A stretch of DNA of 64,000 nucleotides. It comes from Acanthopleura granulata (lineage: Eukaryota; Mollusca; Polyplacophora; Chitonida; Chitonidae). A program made the translations under genes and the position numbers. Below the pieces are notes generated by a model that was not told the origin of the DNA, did no database searches, and saw only the letters and a program-made list of their open reading frames with translations. Where the stretch lies: NCBI GenBank assembly GCA_016165875.1, contig JABBOT010000037.1, positions 1,302,001 through 1,366,000 of the forward strand. The letters are read 5' to 3'. Below are positions 47,301 to 57,434 of this stretch, in pieces; positions within the stretch are counted from its first letter, which is position 1, and each line of letters starts with the position of its first letter.

Positions 47301-50300
47301 TAGTTACCAGCTAGAAAAAAATCGCTCCAGCAGGGGTTTTGAATTTGCAGATATCGAAAAAAGAAAAGAAAAGAAAAAAGAACAGCAGAGTATTGTGGAT
47401 TGCAAGGCTATCAAACCCCGCCGTGGGACATAACATCCTGTTGACAAGGATGACAAAGGTTTTGATATGGTAGCCTGTAGCGTGAGAATCAGCAAACAAT
47501 TATACAGGCAATTTGACACTTACAGTTGGTTGAACAAAGTAACACGATTGGATAAAATCCGTCTTTGATAAACAAATACATGTATATATAGCCTCTTTTT
47601 TCCATGGAAGTAAATGGACTCGAGCATCAGTATAGCTATACGCATTGTTAGTTTTGGCGGATAATCCTCCGTTAATGTATGGCCCATAGCGGTAGACAGT
47701 TTGACAGGTTGTTGTACACGCTATACATGCTATATGGAGCTCGGAGTTTCAAGTTCGAGCTCTTTTATCACCAGGAGTATTGCTGTACCATGCAACCAGT
47801 CAGAAATGTTCGGCAACTAGTTTTCGAGCGCATTGTGTACTATAACTTGGGTGTCCGAAAAAAGTTTCACAGAATGTTATTTTGAGTAGAAAAGTATAGA
47901 TGTTGAAAATTGAGGAGCTGAACGTTTCTGAACTGAAGATCCTGCAGGAAAGAGATGCCATTCGTACCCCTGGAACAGAGCGAGAAAGGTGATCGGTAAA
48001 TCAATACATGTCGACAAAGATTTATCGCAAGTTACAAAACGCAGTAGGATTGTTTTTATTCCCCCCAAAACAAAAGAATTCAAAAGAGTCCACTATTCGC
48101 GCAATATAGGGTCCAAACATGCCTACGAAAGGATGAGTGATATCGCACTGATTGGATAACACTACCACGCAGACATTATGGGTTGCCGTTACACTGTCTC
48201 ATCGTCTTGATCTTATTTTGTATCAAGACATATATGCCTGTTTGTTTTGGACGGAACTGAAAACCAGTTGTCAGAAAAATACTACCCAGTCCTTTGAAGG
48301 CTACCAAGGTGACAGATTTAAAAAGGAAATGTTTTTCATATGAGCAAAGAATACTGATGTATCTTCTGTTAACTTTACCACTGGCGTTAGAGCAGTGTAC
48401 GCTTAGCACCAAGTCTTGTTTTTAAAGCACTTATGGCGATCAGTTGTGACGGCACAACATCATAATCTAGGCCTGCATATACTTAATTCGGATCAGCTCT
48501 GTCTTATTAAAAGATAAAAAAAAAATTATACTCCATGCAGAATAGAACTTTTCTATAGCCATTTACAATCTTGCTGTCGTTCATGTTTCCTTTAACGATA
48601 GCTTTCCTGTCTGGGAAAATAATCTTTAAACGAGCTCAGTATAGATGTCATTTCCTAAGTACTGATGAATTCAACTGCAACACTGTAGAACAAATTCCAA
48701 ACTTCGACAAACACAAAGCCATACATTCATGTTTATTTTGATATTTAGGTTTACTGTTTAGGATCCAGACATACAGGCACTTCGTTTGCATGTCGTTTCT
48801 CAAAATTACGACATACGTCTGTACGACTTCAAAACGCGTCCATAACAATGGTGCAGAAAGTGTCAACCTGACTTATCTAAGGGGGTTGCCCGCTCTCTAC
48901 AAAGAGGAGCAAACCTTTTAAGTCAGAAAACAGTGGCGCCCTCTTCCAGAGTAGCAATTCCAGCTTTAACAATCTACATGTGATGACGTGTTATATTAGT
49001 GAAATCATTTGTATCACTGTTAATGTAGATACTTTATGAATAAGGCACTGCTGTTTTATGAGTTTCAAGATTTGCTTCTCTTTGTATATAGACGGCCGAC
49101 GATTCCAATTCTATAACCATCAGTTTCTCAGGTCGTGTTGCCATGTATTGCAAAAATTACATAAATTACACGTAGACACTGCGTCCCTTTTATTGCAAAT
49201 ATAGGAGTTCATATAATATACTGGCCTAATGGGGAACCTGCCCCGCCTATGTTGTAACTCGGGTCCAAGCTGTGTATAGTTTGTTCTTCATTCATGTCTT
49301 TGCGATGATGATCTGTGGTCTAACGGGTAAATCAGAACTCATAACGGCCTGCCTATAACATCAGAGAGCAACGCTCCACCCGACTTGGCCCGAATCATGA
49401 TTACGCGGGAAACGATATTTCGTTTAGTCATTAATGAGCTGTGTCATATATGCATGCCCGCCTAGTGGTTATATGCCGGCCTAGTTCCGCCTCAGGGTCA
49501 GGAGTCGGGGAATAATCCCGGTTTGGGTTATACCAAAGACTTTAAAAATGGCACTTCTCGCTGTCTTGTATTGTGCTCAGCACTGAGAGGTCAGAGCAAA
49601 GAAGCAGGACTGTTCGGCCCATTGTCAGTATAATGTGACTCGGCGGGGTTTCAATGTCTGGTGTCTTCGGCATGATGTTTCAATGGCGGAATGAAACTCG
49701 CCCTGCCACAAGAAGACACTGTACATATATATTTTAAGGATTCCTCTAAGAAAACAGAAAGTGGCGTTTTGGAACTTTAAATGGGATTCTTTATCGACAC
49801 ATATATACATCTGGTCAGCTGTTGTCCTTTGCTTTAACTTCGTGCCACAATCCCTATAACTAAATGGATTCGAGGTCAACACGGAAATATGACAAAGAAC
49901 AACAGGAAACTTCATGTACAATGACATAAGATAAACAGCAACAACAAACAACGATATGTCTGCATAAGATAAATTCGTGGATTTTCAGGCAAATTCATAA
50001 ATATATAGTACCGATTGTGTTTAGTGCTATGCAATATAACTGTGTTAGTTTGGACGGTACATGTATATATTTTGGATAGTTAGTATTTAACAGGATTTCA
50101 TCGGCTTGAAACACTGGCGTTTCAAGAAATGCATAATGGCCATCGACTCCTAGGTTATTTGGCGTTACGCTAGCACTCCAAATGTATGATGGTTTAGGCG
50201 ATATCCTGGGCGCATGCTGTTGTTGGTTGTTGAGAGGTAGGTATTCTTGAAACAGTCAAGGACCGCGGATGTCATGGTGGTATGACGCTGTATCATAATA

Positions 50301-51390
50301 TATAAGACTACCATGTTGCTACTTCTTCATTTTCGAGTATTTCCACACCAGGGACAAAGCTAGGACAATACTAGATCAGTGAGCAAGATATCTACTTCCA
50401 GTGGGCATGATCAACAACCCTTCGCTGGGCTTTAGAATAGCTTCAATTCATAAACTTGGGAAAATACATATAGACCTAAATTAGAACCCAGATGACCCCT
50501 CTACCGTTGCCAAAATCTTGATGTAGCATACGTGCATTTGATCATCCCACCTATGGCACTTTCTGTGCCTGCGTACAGATGCACCATTCAGAGCAGCTAT
50601 CTTCATTGTCAGAATTTTGTGCTCATTATTTATCTAATTTACAACGGGGAACACGAACAGGGGAATTATCTGAGGGGAAAAAGCCACATAAAAATTCAAA
50701 CGTTTGAGAGATGGCACGTATTCATGAAGCGTTCACCTGTAGGCAGTCCCGAGAAAATTGATAGATTCGACTTTCAGCCTATTTGAAAATAAAAATGTTT
50801 CCATGTTTCCTCCAAATACTTGTGATGAACAACACGCCTAAAGATGCTGAATTTATTACGAGCTTTCAGAACACACTTCTTACAACCGCCAGGTATGGTA
50901 AACTGTACAAGGTAAGAGCAAAGGCTACAAAGTGTACACTGGACAGGTGATCATATTTAGGGTGTCTGAGTAAAGCTATATTAAGTAGGTATATATATGT
51001 ATATGCAATGGGATATGATGTCATATCCTCTACCATGTCACATCCTTCGATACAATAAAACTGCTCGCGGATTGCCAAAATTTATTTTTCCCGAACCGTT
51101 TGCACTGTTTCCACGAGCCTGTGCATGTACATGCTCGACGCATGTTTAGCTGCCATAAAATTCATTTGGGCTGATTCGATCGACTTAACTGTAAGGAACC
51201 ATAACCAAACACAATGGGTCACACCGCGGGCTATTAGGACCTATTAATGGCACGGGTGTTAACTTAAAATCTTCAGCCGGTTTCACGAAGCCAGTTTTCA
51301 CTTTGATATTCAAAATCTTTAAGTTATAATTTGGCAACACCGAAAAATTGTTATGTGCTGAAAAACCGATCACAATTTAGACCTTTGATT
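47301..51390. other. Gene-free stretch upstream of the GPCR 3' end
   Basis: A family-2 SINE at 49452 is the only repeat recognised. The 68-codon plus-strand frame at 47679 lacks splice sites and any known motif. The minus-strand 3' untranslated region of the GPCR gene must lie in its right part; AATAAA-type words on that strand occur near 51082, but the true end cannot be fixed. Confidence 0.4.
49452..49747 (+). repeat. SINE family 2 copy
   Basis: CGCCTAGTGGTTATATGCCG, GGGTTATACCAAAGACTTTA, CAGCACTGAGAGGTCAGAGC, GTCTTCGGCATGATGTTTCA and CAAGAAGACACTGTACATAT. The head is partly replaced; the body is well preserved. Confidence 0.85.
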
Positions 51391-51533
51391 TTCTTATCTG
51401 ACTGATTTTTTACGCCGTACTCCAGAATATTTCACTTATACGACGACGGCCATCATTATGGTGGGAGGAAACCGGGCAGAGCCCGGAGGAAACCCACGAC
51501 CATCCGCAGGTTACAGACAGACCTTCCCACTTA
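51391..51533 (-). repeat. SINE family 1, 3' half, just 3' of the GPCR
   Basis: TTTTTTACGCCGTACTCCAG, GGTGGGAGGAAACCGGGCAG and ACGACCATCCGCAGGTTACA match the family. It lies about 120 bp past the GPCR stop codon in the same (minus) orientation, so it may be in the 3' untranslated region. Confidence 0.88.
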
Positions 51534-51652
51534 CTTGAGGCCATAGAAATATACATAAAGCTTCAAGGCTTTGAATAGGAAAAGTCGCCTTTGTGAAATC
51601 GACCATAGTGTCATTTAAGCAGGTAACATCAGAAAACCATAGGGGCGACGTT

Positions 51653-52398
51653 CTACAGGTTAGACAACTCTGTATGATGCTCTCTGCATGTTGACTGTGC
51701 CGTGTCATGGGCGTCCGTACAGCGTCGGCAGAACAAATGCGCGAAACCCTCGCGAAAATTAGCAGACATTGAGAAATAGATAACAGGATTGACGGAATGA
51801 TTGAAGTACAGCAGGAGACGGAATGTCCAAGAGACAATGATGCTGACCTTAGCGTCGATCAACACGTAGGTGTCGTAGTCGTAAAACAAAAGCAGGATCT
51901 GGATTTTAAATGGTAGATTGCAAAGCACAAAAATCCCCACGACTATGATGAGCATAACGACGACCTGAGACCGGGTCCTGCGGATCTCCCGTGCCCCAGT
52001 CCCCTGTGTGTCGCTCTGGGGGACTTGGGTGTTCAGGGTGATGATCATCTTCACATAAAGGAACATCAAGACTGGCACGGGCAAGAAAAATGCCACTGTA
52101 ATCACAACAGTATCGTAAAACATGCTCGTTTTAAATTGTAGCCAAGGCGTGTAGCAATAAGTACGATTCACGCCGTTGATCGTATGTTCCTTGTAGCTAA
52201 CGAAGAACCCGTAGGGAATGGAGACACCGACGGACACTACCCAAATGAGCAGCAGCAGAAGGCAGACCCTGCCGGGGGTCCACATTCCGAGAGTTTTCAG
52301 AGGATGGCACAAAACCGTGTAACGCTCCACGGCGATTAACAGAAAGATCAAGGTAGAACACAAAAGCGCCCCTCGGTCTATTGACATCACAAAGATAC
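51653..52398 (-). CDS. GPCR exon 2 (TM3 to C-terminus)
   Basis: The acceptor is TCATTGCAG just upstream of 52398. The first two bases (GT) complete a TGT codon with the last T of exon 1, restoring Cys92, the conserved TM3 cysteine. The exon carries TM3-TM7 and a 30-residue cytoplasmic tail, ending in TAG at 51653-51655. The third intracellular loop (about residues 214-236) is short and basic near TM6 (REIRRTRS). Confidence 0.93.
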
Positions 52399-54545
52399 CT
52401 GCAATGATAAAAGATTACATGTTTTGGCTTTCAATCTTTAAATTGCTTGTTGCATGATGACGCTTCAGATTGAGGGAGTGTCTTGGGACTAACGTATATC
52501 TATTATTTCCTGCATGGAGACATTATAAAATCAGGCCTCTGTTTTTTTTTTTTTTTAATTTATGGTAAAAACAGCTGGATGAGTTCGATTGTTATGCAAC
52601 ACTATGGGACTGTGGAATACAGCTATGCCGCTGTTTTAGGGAACATCAAGCATCTATTAGTATGTGTAGGACAGCGAAAAGCATACAGAATTGACAAGCA
52701 GGACTTAAGCTTATTGACAGCATTTGGACTAAGGAACGCACCTGTATCGACATCAGGGAGCACAGAGAATTAAAACATAGGCCCAAAATACTGACTACAT
52801 TTTGACTGGGGATTGCACCGGTGATGCCCTTAAAAAGCAAGCAGAATGAATATACAGGGCCAGGTACTTGGATTTGGACGGAGGAATGCGCAGTTAACGC
52901 TATCAGAGAGCACAGAGGATGAACACACTGGAACAAGTAGCTGCATTTGGACAAACGGGTGGATAGGCAGCGTTATCAGAGGGCACACAGGATTAAGACA
53001 CGAAGCTTCATTTGGACTGAGGAATCCCCGCCATCGCCATCGGAGAGTACTCAGAATTAACCTACACGTCCCACTTTTGGACACAGGAATGCAAAGGCAT
53101 TGTCAGGAGCACACAGGATTAATATACATGGCCCACTGGCTGCATTGGGACAGATGAAACACCGGTGATGTTTTAAGAGAGCACACAGAATTAACACGCA
53201 GGTCCTATATCGGCTGTATCTGGAATAGTAACGTATCATTATCAGAGAGCACAAGAATGTGTGCGGCCTATTGTCGCTCGCCGCAATAGGACTTAAGGAG
53301 ACTTGGCTGCAATGGGACGTCATGAGGCTTCGTTGCAATGGAACCTGATGGGATTTGGTTGCAATGGAACTTCATGAGACTGGGCTGCTATGGGACTTAA
53401 CGAGACTCTTCTGCAATGAGACTTAATGAAACTTGGCTGCAATATAACACGGTGAGGCTTGGAGGCAATGGGACTTGATGGGATTTGGTTGCAATGGGAC
53501 TCTGTGAGACTGGGCTGCAATGGAACCTGATTTACTTTGGCTGCAATGGGACTTAATGACACTTGACTGCAATGGGACATGGTATCACGTGTCTACGGTG
53601 GGATAAGACTAGAAATGGCTGCAATGGGACCTGGTGAGGCTTGACTGCAATGGTATCTGACGAGAGTTGGCTGCAATTGGGCTTGATGAGACATGGCTGC
53701 ATTGGGGCCTGGTAAACTTGGTGGCACTGGGGCCTGGTCAGACTTGGCTGCAATGTCCATTACTATTGCATAATACCTCAGGGCGTATCTATAGCTTCAA
53801 CTGGCTCCAACAATGGTACATATGCTAAGGAATTACACTGCTATCGCCAAAGAACACGTAGAATGTGCAGGGCCTACTGGCAATAATAGAATTCACTGGC
53901 ACTGGTACCGGAGAAGACAAAGAACTTGTGTGATGAAATGACTGTTATATTGTACTGTGGAATGCAGGGGTATACAAACAGCTATCAGAGAATACATAGA
54001 ACCTGCAATGAGGATATAGGTATTAGAAAACACATTAAATATGTACATTTATTTGCTTTCTTATTGGTTTGCTGCTTTCATTCGGGGAGGACACCAAAGT
54101 GCCCGGCGTAAACCACTGACCGTGGTTCGAACCGGGTTCGAATCGCCTTCATAACGGCTGAAAGGCAAGCGATGATAACCGTTAGGCCACAGCCCGCTCG
54201 GCGGAAGATATGTCTGTATAAGTACTACTAAATGTTACGACACCGAGGAGTTATCTAGCAGGTATACTTACAAAAGTTTTTTCCTAAAGACGATGCGTCT
54301 AGACTGTAGAGATCAATTAACGGAAGAGTCGGCAGGAATGCCAGAACCATCAAATCCGCCAGAGCAAGTGAAGCCAGACACAAATTGACGACTGACCGCA
54401 TGGTCTTGACCAGGAGGATGACAGCGATGACCAAAAGGTTGCCGACGATTCCTGCGAGAAGGATGCTCCCGAATGTAACGGTCAAGGCGATTTTTCCGGA
54501 ATGACCTATCCGCCAAGTGGCCGACACCGAAGAGTTGCTACTCAT
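51653..54545 (-). CDS. Rhodopsin-class (class A) GPCR, complete, two coding exons
   Basis: Joining 54545-54272 to 52398-51653 on the minus strand gives 340 codons including stop (339 residues). The protein should be a plasma-membrane receptor coupling an extracellular ligand to G proteins. Seen: GNLLV in TM1, LALADL in TM2, Cys92 at the top of TM3 exactly 25 residues before Arg117 of an ERY motif, Trp144 in TM4, Pro198 and Pro200 in TM5, CNLP (251-254) in TM6 and NPVIY (295-299) in TM7. Cys173 in extracellular loop 2 can pair with Cys92. N-glycosylation sequons lie at Asn4 and Asn169, and a Cys-rich stretch (CRRC, 315-318) after TM7 could be palmitoylated. The odd point is Asn252, where most class A receptors have the toggle-switch Trp. 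The general look (ERY, CHPLK after TM3) resembles peptide receptors, but I cannot assign a ligand or an orthologue. Splice junction and frame agree perfectly, so the structure is very likely right. Confidence 0.93.
52600..53260. repeat. Degenerate 63-74 bp tandem array in GPCR intron
   Basis: Units share GGAATGCA..., a variable middle and CAGAGAGCACACAGAATTAA. Copies of the CAGAGAGCAC core lie near 52755, 52830, 52904, 52978, 53041, 53104, 53176 and 53242. The same unit reappears at about 53810-54030 after the 26-bp minisatellite, so the minisatellite appears to have grown inside the older array. Confidence 0.75.
53277..53756. repeat. 26-bp minisatellite, about 18-19 units
   Basis: The core GCAATGGGAC recurs at 53283, 53309, 53335, 53361, 53387, 53413, 53439, 53465, 53491, 53517, 53543 and 53569, a period of exactly 26 bases with no slippage. 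It continues in phase through 53621, 53647, 53673, 53699 and 53725. Units differ by a few substitutions, so the array is not freshly homogenised. Open reading frames over this stretch on the minus strand (repeating SHCSQVSLSPIA-like peptides) are by-products of the repeat. Confidence 0.93.
53810..54030. repeat. Continuation of the 63-74 bp array
   Basis: Sequence such as TGTGGAATGCAGGGGTATAC followed by CTATCAGAGAATACATAGAA matches the unit of the array at 52600-53260. It is more diverged and about three units long. Confidence 0.6.
54095..54200 (-). repeat. tRNA-like fragment, probably a SINE head
   Basis: On the minus strand GGCTGTGGCCTAACGGTTAT resembles an A-box region and GGTTCGAACC a B-box. 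No complete cloverleaf can be drawn with confidence, and the B-box motif is partly duplicated. A functional tRNA is unlikely. Confidence 0.5.
54272..54545 (-). CDS. GPCR exon 1 (N-terminus, TM1, TM2)
   Basis: Reading starts at ATG 54545 and covers residues 1-91 plus one base. It holds a short Ser/Thr-rich extracellular tail with one NSS sequon and no signal peptide, then TM1 and TM2. The exon ends at a strong donor, GTAAGTATA (54271 downwards), in phase 1. Without splicing the frame runs only a few more codons to a stop, as expected for intronic sequence. Confidence 0.92.
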
Positions 54546-55626
54546 GACGAGTGACCACTGCGTGTGTATTGAATTTTTTTTCTTTTCACTTCAGAATAAC
54601 GAACACGACCATTTCCAGTATAAAAGTAAAAGCAGTGCGTCAGGGTTGGACCGCCATTATCTCACCTTTGAAGAATTGGTATAGAGTAACGTCTGGCAAA
54701 TGATTCATTTTAGAGCATCTCTAGCTAAGCATACATTACAGCATGCAATATCATAAAATAATACATTGCAAAGACACTAGATCATACTGATCCGTTCCAG
54801 GAAATACTTCCTTATAATGCTATGGTTGAAACTAAGCTTAAAAGGTATTCTATGTAATCATATTGACCAACAATTACACATGACAAACAGTCATTCTTCA
54901 AACACACAAATTAATACATGGCTGCGCGCGCACGGCCCCCATGGGACTCCTGATTTATTTTGGAAATTTACTAGACCATCAATCGATGCGAAATCGTGCG
55001 ATTTAAGGCATACTGATAATCACCTTAATTACTGAAGCTTACATTCGTTCGCTTGACATTTAAATTGTTAATACGTAATAGACATTTCCATTGCTCTATT
55101 TCCGGTGTTTCGATCGCGAGAGATATCATGTACTCGGACGCTCCAGGGTTATTCCATGCGACGACGATTAATGCAACTAATTGCCTGTTAAAATATTTGA
55201 AGTGGAAGAAAAGCAATGACCGTTGCATGGGTTTTGTTGATAGTTTACGGGTTTCAGTTGGGCGGCTAAGCTAATTGCTTGTTTTTTCCTCCTCGATGTC
55301 AATAACAAAATCCAAAGTGCCTCATACCATTTGGAAGCCTTCGTTGACAGTTGAAAGGCATGATCAATTATGATCTATATATAGCTGAACATATAGATTA
55401 TTTAAATTACATTACAAAATTTGTTTTGCAAATCGATCTATTCAGGTCGAAATATTCAGCCCTGCAGTTTGGTGTGCTGATTTACTGGACGAGAGTTAGA
55501 TTGCGAGGAATGTAAAATATAAAAGAAATTATGGCCAAAAAGAAGATCAAATAAAGTTCGTCGAATGGCGGAATCTGTAAATCGACAAAATTCAGGGCGG
55601 CATAAGATATATTAATTAATTGATTA

Positions 55627-55882
55627 ATTTATTTGTTTACTTATTTGCTTTTTTCATTGGTGTTTTAAGCCATAGAGATCTACTCCACTTATACGACGGT
55701 GTCCAGCATTGTGATGGGAGGAAACCAGGCAGAGCCCGGGGGAAACCCACGACCATCCGCAGGTTGCTGGCAGACCTTCCCACGTACGAGCTGGTCTTGA
55801 ACTCACAGCGACCGCATTGTCACGAGGCTCCTGGCTCATTACGCTGCGCTAGCGTGCTAACCAACTGTGTCACGGAGGCCCC
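55627..55882 (-). repeat. SINE family 1, full length, between the two genes
   Basis: TTCATTGGTGTTTTAAGCCA, ATGGGAGGAAACCAGGCAGA, CAGGTTGCTGGCAGACCTTC and the head CTAACCAACTGTGTCACGGA. A short segment before GAGCTGGTCTTGAACTCACA is deleted. Confidence 0.9.
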
Positions 55883-56553
55883 TGGTACAAGATCAAGGGG
55901 TCTGTTATATATGGGTACACTAATTGTTCGAACTGCATGCTTAACCAAACCAAGACAAAAGTGCGATGAGAAGGGTTTTATGCCACCTTATAGACTGTTG
56001 CCATATGCCTTGTAAATACGGGTAGATCAAGGAATATTAAAATGGGTTAAACAGAGATATTTTGTGTTAAGGGGTGTTTTCAAATAATTTAATAAAATTT
56101 TTAATAAAATTTCTAGAAACTTTACTACATACATGTACATGCATGTATATACAGACGATGAGCTATGTATCCAGTTTCTGATTAAAAATGAATCCCTGGA
56201 ACGTGAACCGATTGACCATTCGAATAAGCCAGCCAGCTGTTTCAAGTGGTGCATCACTGCGCATGGGGATAACGGTTCACACGTTGGATGAACAATAGCC
56301 CATGGTCATCTGTACCTGTACATTAACATTACAGACTTCACTGACAGCCCATACAGGACTCCACTGAGCTCTAATGTTTTTATGTGTATTTTATTCTGTT
56401 TTCGACTTTAAAATGCCCTACAGGTTAAGTAAAGTCTCAGGTGTCACAATGACTTGCATAAAATGCTCAAGATGGAGTCTGTGTGATTGCAGGTAACGGG
56501 TTACAATGCTTTCACACAGCTTTGACACCAGCCATGACAAACCATGCATCCAG

Positions 56554-56728
56554 TCACATTATACTGACACTGGGCCGACCAGTCCTGTTTCCTTCCTCTA
56601 ACCTCTCGGTGCCTCGAACGCCAAGCGATGCAACAACAAGTTCCATTTCTAAAGCCTTTCGTCCGACCCAGCATTGATCCCGCATCTCCCGACCTCCAGG
56701 CGGACGCTCCATCCACCATGCGGGCAAG
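56554..56728 (-). repeat. SINE family 2, 5' half
   Basis: GTCACATTATACTGACACTG, GACCAGTCCTGTTTCCTTCC, GACCCAGCATTGATCCCGCA and CCACCATGCGGGC. Confidence 0.82.
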
Positions 56729-56814
56729 CCAGGCCGTACCCTATATGTATATCTCCAATTTAATGGCCTGTACTGGGAGGCCTACATGTCTATATGCCAC
56801 TGTAGGTTAGTTCT

Positions 56815-56938
56815 ATTAAATTAAACGTGGAGGTTTATTTTCAACAATTTCTGATACTTAGTATACCTGTTGAGGCAGGGAAATATCAGGAATTGTTGAA
56901 AAAATTTGCTGAAAATAAACCTCCACGTTTAATTTAAT
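56815..56938. mobile_element. 124-bp hairpin element between the two genes
   Basis: The outer 29 bases (56815-56843, ATTAAATTAAACGTGGAGGT onward) are a perfect inverted match to 56910-56938. Pairing resumes inside (TCAACAATTTCTGATACTT versus the complement of AAATATCAGGAATTGTTGA) after a bulge of about 10 bases on the right arm. The loop is about 20 bases. Confidence 0.88.
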
Positions 56939-57392
56939 TCATGTATGTGCAGGTGTACCGGTACCGCTGTACGTGCATCGAATGCCCCTGGAAACGGGTG
57001 CACCAAGTACATTTAGATGGACATATCTAGTTGCACGAACTGACCTACGAGTGTCGCCTGATCAGTGCAGCGATTATTACTATTGACAGTTGACTGTCAA
57101 ATGGCCACGTGCTGGCTATTAAAGCCTAATAATGTTTTATTTACATATCGGCCATTTCCGCCCAATACCGTATGATTTAAGCAATTTTTTTTTTCGTGCT
57201 AATCCTTCGATATGACAATACCTGCTTATCACCGCCAGAGCTTTGCATCATTTTAATGTAATTTGCCGAGTACAGAAAGGGTTGATGCGATGTAGCATTT
57301 TGTCGAAGAGCGATACGACTTTAAGCTTTTGCCGAGGGGGGATCTCCGTGAGCCAGTTGATGGAACGGCGGCCTGTTGCCAGTTGTTTACAA

Positions 57393-57434
57393 ATGGCGGA
57401 GAACGTGAAGGTTGCGGTGCGGGTTCGCCCTTTT
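57393..57434 (+). CDS. Kinesin exon 1 ([14 protein letters not shown])
   Basis: Fourteen codons from ATG 57393 (context ACAAATGGCG) to TTT at 57432-57434, ending in phase 0. There is no usable GT donor after the PF codons; instead the sequence continues directly into ATATCCTTTCT, the 5' site of an AT-AC intron. If unspliced, seven codons (ISFLTTA) and a TGA follow. Confidence 0.9.

Larger units (their letters stand above)
52399..54271 (-). other. GPCR intron filled with tandem repeats
   Basis: This phase-1 GT-AG intron of 1873 bp has donor GTAAGTATA and acceptor TCATTGCAG. Almost all of it is repeats: a degenerate 63-74 bp array (about 52600-53260 and again 53810-54030), a 26-bp minisatellite between the two parts, and a tRNA-like fragment near 54095-54200. 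No coding exon is visible inside. Confidence 0.85.

Noticed and set aside
47679..47885. 68-codon plus-strand frame reading LLYTLYMLYGARSFKFELFY
   Set aside because: No splice sites, no known domain, no neighbouring exon.
53057..53753. Several minus-strand frames with SHCSQVSLSPIA-like repeats
   Set aside because: They are translations of the 26-bp minisatellite inside the GPCR intron; the period shifts frame every unit.
54095..54200. Possible functional tRNA gene
   Set aside because: A- and B-box-like motifs are present but stems do not pair into a full cloverleaf and the B-box is partly duplicated; better seen as a SINE head.
55620..56015. 131-codon plus-strand frame
   Set aside because: Mostly a reversed family-1 SINE plus flank.
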